From an uncultured Saprospiraceae bacterium (GTDB lineage Bacteria > Bacteroidota > Bacteroidia > Chitinophagales > Saprospiraceae): 9,363 nucleotides of DNA. The translations under genes were made by a program, and so were the position numbers. Below, one piece after another: positions 1-7,495 of this stretch (the stretch's first letter is position 1; every line of letters begins with the position of its first letter). Below the pieces are notes generated by a model. That model was not told the DNA's origin and did no database searches. It was given only the letters and a program-made list of their open reading frames with translations. The stretch is from contig CALCMV010000258.1 in NCBI GenBank assembly GCA_937967535.1, positions 1-9,363 of the forward strand, given 5' to 3'.

Positions 1-2070
1 TACTGTTCCGGCACATGGTACACAGATGCTCGCATCCAAATTGGAGATTTCCTCCATATCATTGATAGTACAAGGATTGCCATCATCACAAGGCTGAACA
101 CTTGTATCAGAACAAGCATCGGCAGGAACACCTGCACATGCCGTACATATACTACCATCGGCTGCTACTACTTCTATGTCATTAATCGTTAGCGGGTCGC
201 CATCGTTACAAGTTTGTGTTGTTGTACAAGCAGCGTCACAGCTACTTGCGTCTACCGTTCCGGCACATGGTACACAGATACCTCCGGCGGCACCGATAGT
301 TTCTACATCATTAATGGTACATGGATTGCCATCGTCGCAGCTTTGGGTCGTCGCGCATGTTGCATCGCACTCATCCAAATTAGTCAAAGTAGCCGTAGCA
401 CTAGCCTCACAACCACTGCCATTCATCACCGTTAAGGTATAATCTCCCGGAATAGTGGCTATAATAGTCGGAGTGGTTTCGCCCGTATTCCAAAGATAAG
501 TGAAACCACCTGCGAGGTCTATACCGGCAGGTTCCAAAAGAACCGATTCACCTGCACAAACCGCTACATCATCTAATGTAAATGAAACAGCGGGAAGCAG
601 CGCAAAACCGACACCGACTTCGCTTTCACAACCATTATCCCCATCATAAGTGTAAGTGAAAAATCCACCCATACTCACATCTACTGCGCTTGGGTCGGGT
701 ACGTCCCATGTTCCGGTAGTTCCCGGCGGTTCGTTGCCTGTCAGGTCAATAAGCACAGGTGTGTCCGAAGGACAAACAGAACCATCTACTACAAGGAAAG
801 TACCTTCCGTAACCGTAAATGAGAGCGTATCCATGATAAGACAGCCATTCTCATCGGTAAATGTATAAACATATGTATCGCCATCTGCTATATCAACGGT
901 AGTAGCTGTGCTGCCATTTGCTGAGTTCATCCATGCACCACCTGCTGTTCCGGCGGGTTCGAGCGAAGTAAGGTCAAAACCTGTGGCATCTTCTATACAG
1001 ATAGCTTGGTCGCCAATCTCAATATCTACAAAATCACAATTCTCCGTAAAAGAAGCAACTACCTCTGTATAGCAATAAGCATCAAAAGGTGCAGCCTGTG
1101 AAGCCGTCAAAGAAGGACTGACAGAACTGCCAACCAAGCCATTCAAATCAGCTTCAAGCCCTGCCAAATCTCCATCCAATACATTGTAGGCATACACATT
1201 ATAAGTAGCACCGTCATTTGGAAGTGAACCGAATGAACCTGTTTGATTTACTGCGATAACTGTACCCGCCGCATCTGTGAGGACATAGACCATGCTATAC
1301 CCGTTGCCATTGGCACTCGCTTGTACATTGATGCCAAAAGGACTTGAAATAGTGCAACTACAAACAGTTTGGTCAAGACATTCCAATTGCAAAACATCAT
1401 ACATCACCGAACAAGCCGTATCGTCAGCATCGGTCACAGTGAGTGTGATTTTGTCATTCTGATTGGTATATGCCAACCCTGTAATCGTGGTTTGAGTCGG
1501 GAAAGTAATGGTATTTGTGCCGTCCGTTACGGTGTAAGTTCCGCTTGGGTCGCCAAGTCCATCGCCACCTGTGATGCTGTTGATTTGAATATCAAATGTT
1601 CCTGCCGTTCCATTACAAACGGGCTGTGCAGAAACAACAATATCCGTACACATAGCCGGTGGGCAAAATTGTGGCGCACCCGCATCTATCCAAGATTGGA
1701 TGGCTGCAATATCGGCAGCAGGTACTACCGATGTGCCGATAGGTGTGCCAAGTGGCATTGCCTGACCGCAATTGTCGCCGGTAGTGAGCGAACCGTCTAT
1801 TTTACCAATAAGGAAATCAAGCGCAGTAGCATAAGGTCCGCAGCCGCCTACGCCATTATTTCCGCCTATGATTACATTATTATAATCGGACAGATTGAGT
1901 CCGCCTTGTGCGCCATGACAGCCGTTGCAACCATTTGCCGCAAAAATAGCCACCATATCAGCAAATTCGTAGCTACCGTCGGGACAAGATTGGGCATTTG
2001 CCTGAAAACTGAAGCAAGCTATCAGTATCGTGAGCAAAGCCGTATATTTTATTTTAAATTTATTTTTCAT
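1..2070 (-). CDS. Secreted mosaic protein: cytochrome c domain, Ig/PKD-like domains, Cys-rich repeats (3' end outside window)
   Basis: The minus frame is open for 690 codons, from an ATG at 2068-2070 to the left edge, so the C-terminus is missing. Residues 1-27 form a signal peptide (Lys-rich start, hydrophobic core, ending FQANAQ), which fixes the start. Residues about 28-138 are a small c-type cytochrome domain: the heme attachment site C48-N-G-C51-H52, a likely distal ligand Met105 in QAMPLG, and a closing IQSWIDAGAP. Ig-like segments follow at about 141-232 and 355-420, 425-492 and 496-566; the last has the PKD/SprB-like YLWNTGETTPTI...GDYTLTV pattern. A distinct YVLTDAAGT...YNVYAYN domain lies at about 236-346. 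From residue 570 a Cys/Asp-rich repeat array runs to the edge. The role is unknown. I infer an exported, cell-surface or matrix protein, perhaps with a type IX (T9SS) sorting signal beyond the window. It lies 257 bp downstream of a paralogue-like gene on the same strand. No Shine-Dalgarno is present; the start is preceded by A-rich sequence. Confidence 0.9.
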   Translation of the reverse strand, partial: MKNKFKIKYTALLTILIACFSFQANAQSCPDGSYEFADMVAIFAANGCNGCHGAQGGLNLSDYNNVIIGGNNGVGGCGPYATALDFLIGKIDGSLTTGDNCGQAMPLGTPIGTSVVPAADIAAIQSWIDAGAPQFCPPAMCTDIVVSAQPVCNGTAGTFDIQINSITGGDGLGDPSGTYTVTDGTNTITFPTQTTITGLAYTNQNDKITLTVTDADDTACSVMYDVLQLECLDQTVCSCTISSPFGINVQASANGNGYSMVYVLTDAAGTVIAVNQTGSFGSLPNDGATYNVYAYNVLDGDLAGLEADLNGLVGSSVSPSLTASQAAPFDAYCYTEVVASFTENCDFVDIEIGDQAICIEDATGFDLTSLEPAGTAGGAWMNSANGSTATTVDIADGDTYVYTFTDENGCLIMDTLSFTVTEGTFLVVDGSVCPSDTPVLIDLTGNEPPGTTGTWDVPDPSAVDVSMGGFFTYTYDGDNGCESEVGVGFALLPAVSFTLDDVAVCAGESVLLEPAGIDLAGGFTYLWNTGETTPTIIATIPGDYTLTVMNGSGCEASATATLTNLDECDATCATTQSCDDGNPCTINDVETIGAAGGICVPCAGTVDASSCDAACTTTQTCNDGDPLTINDIEVVAADGSICTACAGVPADACSDTSVQPCDDGNPCTINDMEEISNLDASICVPCAGTV
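7..339 (-). repeat. Coding tandem Cys/Asp-rich repeats (three units seen, array cut by the edge)
   Basis: Three units begin at residues C578, C621 and C661 (339, 210 and 90 on the minus strand), spaced 43 and 40 residues. Each follows the pattern C(D/N)DG(N/D)PxTINDxE, then 10-15 variable residues, then IC(V/T)xCAG. The first two units are preceded by Cys-containing linkers ending TTQ(S/T)C. The even Cys content suggests disulfide-stabilised modules and the Asp/Asn clusters suggest calcium binding; both are inferences. The array is still running at base 1, so the copy number is a minimum. Confidence 0.85.
1657..1989 (-). other. c-type cytochrome domain (CxxCH heme site at 1915-1929)
   Basis: This segment codes for residues about 28-138 of the 690-codon protein. 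The codons TGC AAC GGC TGT CAT (minus strand, 1929-1915) give CNGCH, the covalent heme c site, followed by GAQGGLNLSDY. The Met105-Pro106 pair is positioned as the sixth heme ligand, and the domain ends in WIDAGAP, as in the single-heme domains related to planctomycete-type cytochromes. Cys78 and Cys101 could form a disulfide (inference). Only one CxxCH occurs, so one heme is expected. Attachment would occur in the periplasm and requires a cytochrome c maturation system elsewhere in the genome. Confidence 0.8.
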
Positions 2071-2327
2071 ATTATTTTTTTCTAAGACTTTAAAAAATTG
2101 TTTGATGGAATACATGTTTTCAATGTTGTATTAGCTCATTGTTATTATTATTGTATTTATTTATAACTAATTTGTTTTTAATAAAAAATATTAAATTTAT
2201 AATTATTTTAAAATTAAATTATTAATCAAATTAAAAATAATTCAAATACAAATTAAAAATAATATACAATCTAACAATGAAGCAATATGTCAATGAACCC
2301 ATGCAATTTTAAATACTTAGAAAATCA
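2071..2327. other. AT-rich intergenic spacer between the two large minus-strand genes
   Basis: This is the 5' region of the cytochrome-domain gene and the 3' region of the 1649-aa gene. It is strikingly AT-rich and has no open frame of note. I find no GC-rich hairpin with a T-run that would clearly end the upstream transcript, and no exact TAnnTTTG box on the minus strand. It is therefore open whether the downstream gene has its own promoter or is cotranscribed. The only structure seen is a phased direct repeat at 2227-2263. Confidence 0.6.
2227..2263. repeat. 15-bp direct repeat with 22-bp spacing
   Basis: CAAATTAAAAATAAT occurs at 2227-2241 and again, identically, at 2249-2263. The 22-bp period is close to two helical turns, which would place both copies on the same DNA face. 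On the minus strand each copy reads ATTATTTTTAATTTG, one base from the TAnnTTTG -7 box. They lie about 160-190 bp upstream of the cytochrome-domain gene start. In such AT-rich sequence a chance duplication is possible. Confidence 0.5.
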
Positions 2328-5300
2328 TTAATTACCAGTTGGATTTGCAGGAAACTGAATGATATTTGGTACACATTCTTCCGGTGGAACGATTCCACAA
2401 TCAGTAGATACACATAAATTGCTAAATTCTACGTTAAGATCTGCTCCAATTGGTGTACCGCTAAAGTTGGCAATAGCCGCTACGATAGCAGGGTTGGCAC
2501 CTGCGGGGTCGAATGGTCCGTTTGCCCCTGCATTACCCGAAGATACGATGCCTCCTAATGTAAATGTTCCCGGTCCGGTAATTTGAACATTGAAATCAAT
2601 CCATGGGCATGGGAAGAAGCCACAACCACTGTTTTCGATTCTGAATTCGAGTGTAATCGGGAAAGCAGCCGGGTCGCCTGTTACGGTATAATCAATAGAG
2701 ATGCAGAAATCGTCGTTGGTCAGACCTGTGGTATTTACATTCCAGATAAAACCTGCGAAGTCATCATTTGCACCTGCCAATAAGCCCATACCACTCGGTG
2801 AGCCAAAGGAAAGCCCTGAACCACCATCAAAACCGCCACTATTAGAAACATCCAATAGGTTGGCAGGGTCTTCATCGCATAAGTATAAGCAAGAACCATC
2901 TTCGACGGTAGCCAGTGGGTCAAAATTGCTAGCGTTGGGGTCTGTACAGCCCGAATCAGGTATTTCACCTGCACAAGTACAATCGGCTTGTATGGTGTCG
3001 TTGATAGTGCCGTCGTCGCCGTCGTCACAAGCCTCGCCGGGTTCAGGATTGTCAGTTATACCTCCGTTGCCATCGCATACATCGCAGCCTGTTGCAAATA
3101 TACATGAGCTATCATCCGTAGTTGCCGCAGGGTCAAAATTGCAGGCAGTCGGGTCTATACAGCCCGGTACATCCGGCGCACATACACTCAAAGCGATATT
3201 TGATACTTCAATTACAATATCAGCATCTACCGGATTGCCACTAAAATCAGCAAGTGCGATTACCACTGAGTATACTGTACCGGGAGTAAATGTAAAACCA
3301 TTGACAGGAGTACCTGAACTGAAATCGCCTCCCATTGAACAAGTACCTGTGCCATCTGCCATTGCATCAAAAACGAGTGCCTGACCTCCGTTGCCCGGTG
3401 CGCCTGTACCGTTTTCTATTCTAAATTCAATGAGAAAAGGCGTTGTTCCACTAATTACATTAACATCGGCAGTGAGACAGCCGCCATTGACAACGTTTGG
3501 TAAGTTAAGATTATTGATACCTCCCACAGCAAAGGCGTTGACTACTCCGGCAGGTAGGGTCCATGTACCGGTATTGGTGCTATTGTCATAGTCCGGTGGA
3601 GGCATAATCGGGTTGAAACAGTCGAATGCAGCACATAGCTCTGCACCGTCATTGAATGCCTCGCCTGCTGCCAAATCAATAGAGATATTATCATTGCCGG
3701 CAGGGCAGTCACTGCATGCACCGGAACTTAGTGTACAACCTGCTATGCCACAACTGCTGAGGTCATTTGCCATACCGGGGTCTTGTGTACAATTGGTAGC
3801 GTAAACTCCCGCACCATCACACATGATAGATGACGTTTCGGCAGCGTCAGAAGCTTCTTCTACGCCTACGTCTGTACCCATCGTACCGGCTGCGGGTCCA
3901 TCGCTTGCCATAAATGCGCCTTCGTAAGTAATAAATTGGAATAACATAGCACCACAACTGACGGCGATACCATCGTTGCCATTTTGCATGGCTACATTCC
4001 ATACATAATAATCATTCGTACCATCAGTACTCACAAAATCGGCAGCCGATAGCGTGAAAGTATCGTATTGCGCTCCACCATTTCCATTGTATAAAGTAAT
4101 CACTACACCAATCGGGTCGCTACCCGCAGGGAGTGCGATTTCTACAAATTCATTGACATCGCCGCCTAGATTGTCGTAGTGAAATTCGTTGATTTTTGCC
4201 GTAGCCGGACAAGTAGGCGCAACGCCTGCACAAGAGCAGTCTCCTTGGACAGTATCGTTGACTGTGGCACTGTCGCCATCGTCGCAAGCCTCACCGATTT
4301 CGGGATTGTCCGTTACACCACCACTGCCGTCACATTCATCACAGCCTATGGCAAAGATACACGAATCATCATCTTGGGTAGCTGCGGGATTGAAGTTGCA
4401 AGCATCCATATCTGTACAACCGATTGTGGGCAATGTACCTGCACAGGTCATACAATCTGTATATACATCATTAGTGGTTGTCGCGTCTCCATCGTCACAA
4501 GCATCGCCTATATTGAAGCATGAACCGTCATCTTCGGTAGCAGCCGGGTCGAAGTTGCAAGCTGCTGCGTCAGTACATCCCGGTGTCGGGTCAGCTACGC
4601 ATGTCGTCAGGTCATTTGCCATACCGGGGTCTTGTACACAATTGGTCGCGTAAACTCCCGCACCATCACACATGATAGATGATGTTTCGGCAGCGTCCGT
4701 AGCTTCCTCTACGCCTACATCTGTACCCATCGTACCGGCGGCTGGTCCATCGCTTGCCATAAATGCGCCTTCGTAAGTGATGAATTGGAATACCGTAGCA
4801 CCACAACTGACGGCGATACCATCGTTGCCATTTTGCATGGCTACATTCCATACGTAATAATCATTCGTACCATCAGTACTCACAAAATCGGCAGCCGATA
4901 GCGTGAAAGTGCCGTATTGCGCTCCACCATTTCCATTATATAAAGTAATCACTACACCGGATGGGGCGCTACCCGCAGGGAGGGCAATTTCTACGAACTC
5001 ATTCACATCCGTAGCTGCATTATCGTAGTGAAATTCATTGATTTTTGCCGTAGTAGGGCAAGTCACAGGTACAACTCCTGCACAGGAGCAGTCTGCCTGA
5101 ATTACGTCATTTTCGGTATTGGGGTCCATATCGTCACATGGGTCGCCGGGTGTGACACCTCCGGGACATCCGACAGGTGTACCCGCACAGGTCATGCAAT
5201 CTGTGTAAACATCATTTTCGGTATTGGCATCCCCATCGTCACAAGTATCGCCAACGTTGAAGCATGAGCCATCGTCAGAAGTTGCATCAGGATTGAAATT

Positions 5301-7277
5301 ACAAGCATTCATGTCAGTACATCCTGCTGCGGCACCACAAGTAGAAGTATCATTGGCAGCACCCGGGTCGGCAACACAAGCAGTGAGGTATGTTCCCGCA
5401 CCATCGCACATGATAGATTGTGTCCCTGTAGTAGCAGCGTCTTCTACCACGCCTACATCTACACCCATTGCACCGGCTGCTGGTCCATCGGTTGCCATAA
5501 ATGCACCTTCGTAAGTGATAAATTGGAAAACTCCGCCTCCACAACTCACAGCGATACCATCATTACCGTTTTGCATGGCAATATTCCATACATAATAATC
5601 ATTTGTACCGTCAGAACTGACAAATTCGTTGCTAGAAAGGGTAATTGAAGCATATTCTACTCCACCATTTCCATTGTATAGGCTAACTACTACCATCGTT
5701 GGGTCGCTGCCTGCGGGGAGGGCAATTTCTACGAACTCATTCACATCCGTACCTCCATTATCGTAATGAAATTCATTGATTTTTGCAGAAGCAGGACAAG
5801 TGCTTGGAGCAGAACAATCAGCCGGAGTAACCGTAGCTGCCACACCCATACATGTATTGTCCGCACTATCTACGACATTAATATCGAAGGGAGTTGTTGA
5901 GGTATTTCCTGCAATAGTTACGCTAATTGGTGAGTTTGCTCCACTTGCCAATACAGCCCCCGAAGCCACATCAATCACATCATAACTTCCACTGCCATTA
6001 GATGCGTTGAAAGATACACTATATGTGTAATCAGCACCCACGCATGAACCTGCTACACTCACAGCTGAAACAGAGCATGACATCGCACACATAGAAATCA
6101 TTGGCGCACCGAGAGTGGGGCAGACATCTGCCAATAATAAAAAGTTGGTCAAATCCCAACCACTATAACCGTTTGCACCATCATCAGAATATTCAATGGC
6201 AATAAAAACTGCCGTACCTGTAGCCGCACTCAAATCAACGCTTATCGCTCCCGGGTCAGCAATCGTAGCTGCATTGGTCCAAGTGGCATCAGTAGGGCAT
6301 CCGGGATAGGCGGCTGTCCATAGTATATTAAGGTCAGTATCGCCAAAACTCTCTGCTGCATCAAAACTCAAATCGAGCGTATTCGTAGATGACAAATCCA
6401 AAGGACCATAGACGAGCCATTGGTCTACTTGTTCTGCATTGCCACCGCCTACGAATCCATTCATAGACCATCCTCCGGCAATTGCTGACCAAACATCCAA
6501 TTGAGAGTTGTTGACCACTTGTACAGCTTCCCAAATAAAGAAGCCACAATCATTCAATCCGGTGGGCGTACCGGCACAAGTACAGTTCGCTTGTATCACA
6601 TCGTTTAGGGTAGCTCCATCATTATCATCACAAACATCGCCGATATTTGCCATCGCTGCCGGACAGTCGAATACTATCACAGGGCAATTTGCAACGGCAT
6701 TCGGATAAGGACTGGCTGCTGCTCCGTTGCTAGTTTCGCCATCCAGAGCATTGGGTCCGCTATAAGTCCAATCTGTATCTGTAAAAACCGGATTGGCTGC
6801 CATATCACTACTAAATGCCCAGCCGTCCAGATATTCCCAAGGTTCGCCTGTGCCATCTGTGTTGGGGTCGCCGAAGGCATCTTCTGCCACACCGCCACAA
6901 TAGAGAATAAAGGCATCGTCACCATTTGCATTGACTGTGCCACTTTCATAACAAGCATCAAAACCAAAATAGGCATTGAACTGTGCCAAGTCGGTAGTTA
7001 TCCATGTACAATCTCCTGCATTGAGCATATCCGCCGGAAAGGTAAACTCCTCTGCACCGCCGGAGCCACCACCGTTTGTTATGGATTCTATGCCATAGGT
7101 GCTCAAATCTGCAATGGCACCCGAAGCACATAATTGAATTGCCTTTGGTGTACCGCCCGGCAAGGGTCCGTCAATGACACCTGCAATATACAAATTGCCA
7201 CATTGAGCACTCAAATTTGCACTCAGAGTAAGACAAGCTGCCATTACAATAAGAACTAAGATGTGTAATTTTTTCAT
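2328..7277 (-). CDS. Large secreted multidomain repeat protein (lamin-tail-like, Ig-like and Cys-rich modules), 1649 aa
   Basis: A complete minus-strand frame runs from ATG (7275-7277) to TAA (2328-2330). Residues 1-25 are a signal peptide (MKKLHILVLIVMAAC...LSAQ). The Cys at 26 follows Gln, so it is not a normal lipobox. In order: lamin-tail-like domain (about 27-199); jelly-roll-like domain of choice-of-anchor type (about 244-386); Ig-like domain (about 393-488); three lamin-tail-like repeats starting KINEFHYDN at 499, 745 and 1028; two related beta domains (about 1252-1366 and 1520-1627), each with an EFRIEN motif and a (D/N)FSG(N/T)P motif. Linkers contain six CDDxDxxTxNDxxxxxC(x)CAG modules (C216, C679, C714, C927, C998, C1417), five GCxDxxAxNFxPxAT modules (G652, G900, G953, G1372, G1443) and two CDxCDGxGGxTDNPExGE modules (979, 1398). 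The role is unknown; a surface adhesin or matrix protein is an inference. No typical T9SS C-terminal sorting domain is visible: the chain ends QFPANPTGN. Confidence 0.95.
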   Translation of the reverse strand: MKKLHILVLIVMAACLTLSANLSAQCGNLYIAGVIDGPLPGGTPKAIQLCASGAIADLSTYGIESITNGGGSGGAEEFTFPADMLNAGDCTWITTDLAQFNAYFGFDACYESGTVNANGDDAFILYCGGVAEDAFGDPNTDGTGEPWEYLDGWAFSSDMAANPVFTDTDWTYSGPNALDGETSNGAAASPYPNAVANCPVIVFDCPAAMANIGDVCDDNDGATLNDVIQANCTCAGTPTGLNDCGFFIWEAVQVVNNSQLDVWSAIAGGWSMNGFVGGGNAEQVDQWLVYGPLDLSSTNTLDLSFDAAESFGDTDLNILWTAAYPGCPTDATWTNAATIADPGAISVDLSAATGTAVFIAIEYSDDGANGYSGWDLTNFLLLADVCPTLGAPMISMCAMSCSVSAVSVAGSCVGADYTYSVSFNASNGSGSYDVIDVASGAVLASGANSPISVTIAGNTSTTPFDINVVDSADNTCMGVAATVTPADCSAPSTCPASAKINEFHYDNGGTDVNEFVEIALPAGSDPTMVVVSLYNGNGGVEYASITLSSNEFVSSDGTNDYYVWNIAMQNGNDGIAVSCGGGVFQFITYEGAFMATDGPAAGAMGVDVGVVEDAATTGTQSIMCDGAGTYLTACVADPGAANDTSTCGAAAGCTDMNACNFNPDATSDDGSCFNVGDTCDDGDANTENDVYTDCMTCAGTPVGCPGGVTPGDPCDDMDPNTENDVIQADCSCAGVVPVTCPTTAKINEFHYDNAATDVNEFVEIALPAGSAPSGVVITLYNGNGGAQYGTFTLSAADFVSTDGTNDYYVWNVAMQNGNDGIAVSCGATVFQFITYEGAFMASDGPAAGTMGTDVGVEEATDAAETSSIMCDGAGVYATNCVQDPGMANDLTTCVADPTPGCTDAAACNFDPAATEDDGSCFNIGDACDDGDATTTNDVYTDCMTCAGTLPTIGCTDMDACNFNPAATQDDDSCIFAIGCDECDGSGGVTDNPEIGEACDDGDSATVNDTVQGDCSCAGVAPTCPATAKINEFHYDNLGGDVNEFVEIALPAGSDPIGVVITLYNGNGGAQYDTFTLSAADFVSTDGTNDYYVWNVAMQNGNDGIAVSCGAMLFQFITYEGAFMASDGPAAGTMGTDVGVEEASDAAETSSIMCDGAGVYATNCTQDPGMANDLSSCGIAGCTLSSGACSDCPAGNDNISIDLAAGEAFNDGAELCAAFDCFNPIMPPPDYDNSTNTGTWTLPAGVVNAFAVGGINNLNLPNVVNGGCLTADVNVISGTTPFLIEFRIENGTGAPGNGGQALVFDAMADGTGTCSMGGDFSSGTPVNGFTFTPGTVYSVVIALADFSGNPVDADIVIEVSNIALSVCAPDVPGCIDPTACNFDPAATTDDSSCIFATGCDVCDGNGGITDNPEPGEACDDGDDGTINDTIQADCTCAGEIPDSGCTDPNASNFDPLATVEDGSCLYLCDEDPANLLDVSNSGGFDGGSGLSFGSPSGMGLLAGANDDFAGFIWNVNTTGLTNDDFCISIDYTVTGDPAAFPITLEFRIENSGCGFFPCPWIDFNVQITGPGTFTLGGIVSSGNAGANGPFDPAGANPAIVAAIANFSGTPIGADLNVEFSNLCVSTDCGIVPPEECVPNIIQFPANPTGN
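3760..4204 (-). repeat. Lamin-tail-like coding repeat C, near-identical to repeat B
   Basis: This is the third unit, residues 1028-1176, opening KINEFHYDNLGGDVNEFVEI. Relative to B the replacements cluster at AAT to LGG just after the opening motif and at TV to ML before FQFITYEG; the central stretch around NDYYVWNVAMQNG is unchanged. The unit between B and C contains Cys-rich linker modules, so the duplicated block is the domain plus linkers, not the domain alone. Confidence 0.9.
4609..5053 (-). repeat. Lamin-tail-like coding repeat B, near-identical to repeat C
   Basis: The 445-bp DNA unit matches 3760-4204 at a constant offset of 849 bp (283 codons) with no indel. At protein level B (residues 745-893) and C (1028-1176) differ at about 13 of 149 positions by my count, so they are about 91% identical. 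Similarity stops sharply at the flanks: AGGTCATTTGCC at 4609 and GATTTTTGCCGTAG ending at 5053. This marks a recent duplication or gene conversion. Confidence 0.9.
5334..5783 (-). repeat. Lamin-tail-like coding repeat A (residues 499-648)
   Basis: This is the first of three homologous units of about 150 residues. It opens KINEFHYDNGGTDVNEFVEI, carries the conserved core NGNDGIAVSCGGGVFQFITY, and closes with DPGAANDTSTCG. It is clearly more diverged than the other two, with VVSLYNGNGGVEYASITL where B and C have VVITLYNGNGGAQY. Opening K-INEFHYDN followed by NEFVEI is the type of N-terminal strand seen in lamin-tail domains (family assignment by memory, not by search). Confidence 0.85.
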
Positions 7278-7303
7278 TATAACAAGTTTAATAGTTTTAA
7301 GTA

Positions 7304-7311
7304 CAAATTTA
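7304..7311 (-). promoter_or_regulatory. Candidate Bacteroidota -7 box for the 1649-aa gene
   Basis: The minus strand reads TAAATTTG, an exact TAnnTTTG match, 27 bp upstream of the ATG. Initiation a few bases downstream would leave a leader of about 20 nt. No convincing -33 TTTG/TTG is found at the usual spacing; the upstream DNA is a plain AT tract leading into the palindrome at 7342. Such a short match in AT-rich DNA can arise by chance. Confidence 0.35.
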
Positions 7312-7341
7312 AATTATATTAAATTTTTATTGTACTTAGTT

Positions 7342-7495
7342 AGAGCATGTTGAAATTTTTTCTGCCTGATAACCAACATTTTATGAACTTGGCTTCACAT
7401 CAAATCGGTCATTTATCCCTATAAACTTCCTCTTTGATGTCTCGCCAAAACCATAAACTGTTGATTATCAGTTTGAAAAAATTTAAACATGCTCT
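7342..7495. repeat. 154-bp near-perfect palindrome (MITE-like or IS-derived)
   Basis: The two halves are reverse complements along their whole length around a centre at 7418/7419, ending in TTTAT-CCCT-ATAAA. The outer 31-bp arms are 7342-7372 and 7465-7495 (AGAGCATGTT, then AAATTTTTTC, then CTGATAA) with four mismatches. Pairing then continues inward through CAACA, TTTATG, TTGGC and ACATCAAA. Overall I count about 58 paired positions of 75; several mismatches come in blocks of three. TTAG occurs at 7340-7343 and 7495-7498, a possible but ambiguous target duplication. It carries no coding frame. A miniature inverted-repeat element or the collapsed ends of an insertion sequence is the likeliest origin. 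It lies 65 bp upstream of the 1649-aa gene start. Confidence 0.85.

Noticed and set aside
1369..2085. 238-codon open frame on the plus strand
   Set aside because: It lies antisense to the cytochrome-domain gene, whose frame has a signal peptide, a CNGCH motif and ordered domains. The plus translation has no recognisable domain and uneven composition.
2701..3384. 227-codon open frame on the plus strand, and similar ones at 4189-4653 and 5224-5514
   Set aside because: They are antisense shadows of the 1649-aa repeat gene; the Ser/Pro-rich translations mirror the repeated minus-strand codons.
3750..5783. Regularly spaced repeats that could suggest a CRISPR array
   Set aside because: Units are about 450 bp, in frame and translate to homologous domains; this is a coding domain array.
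7200..7277. Possible lipoprotein signal on the 1649-aa protein (Cys26 after LSAQ)
   Set aside because: Gln at -1 does not fit a lipobox; a type I cleavage near the SAQ is more likely.
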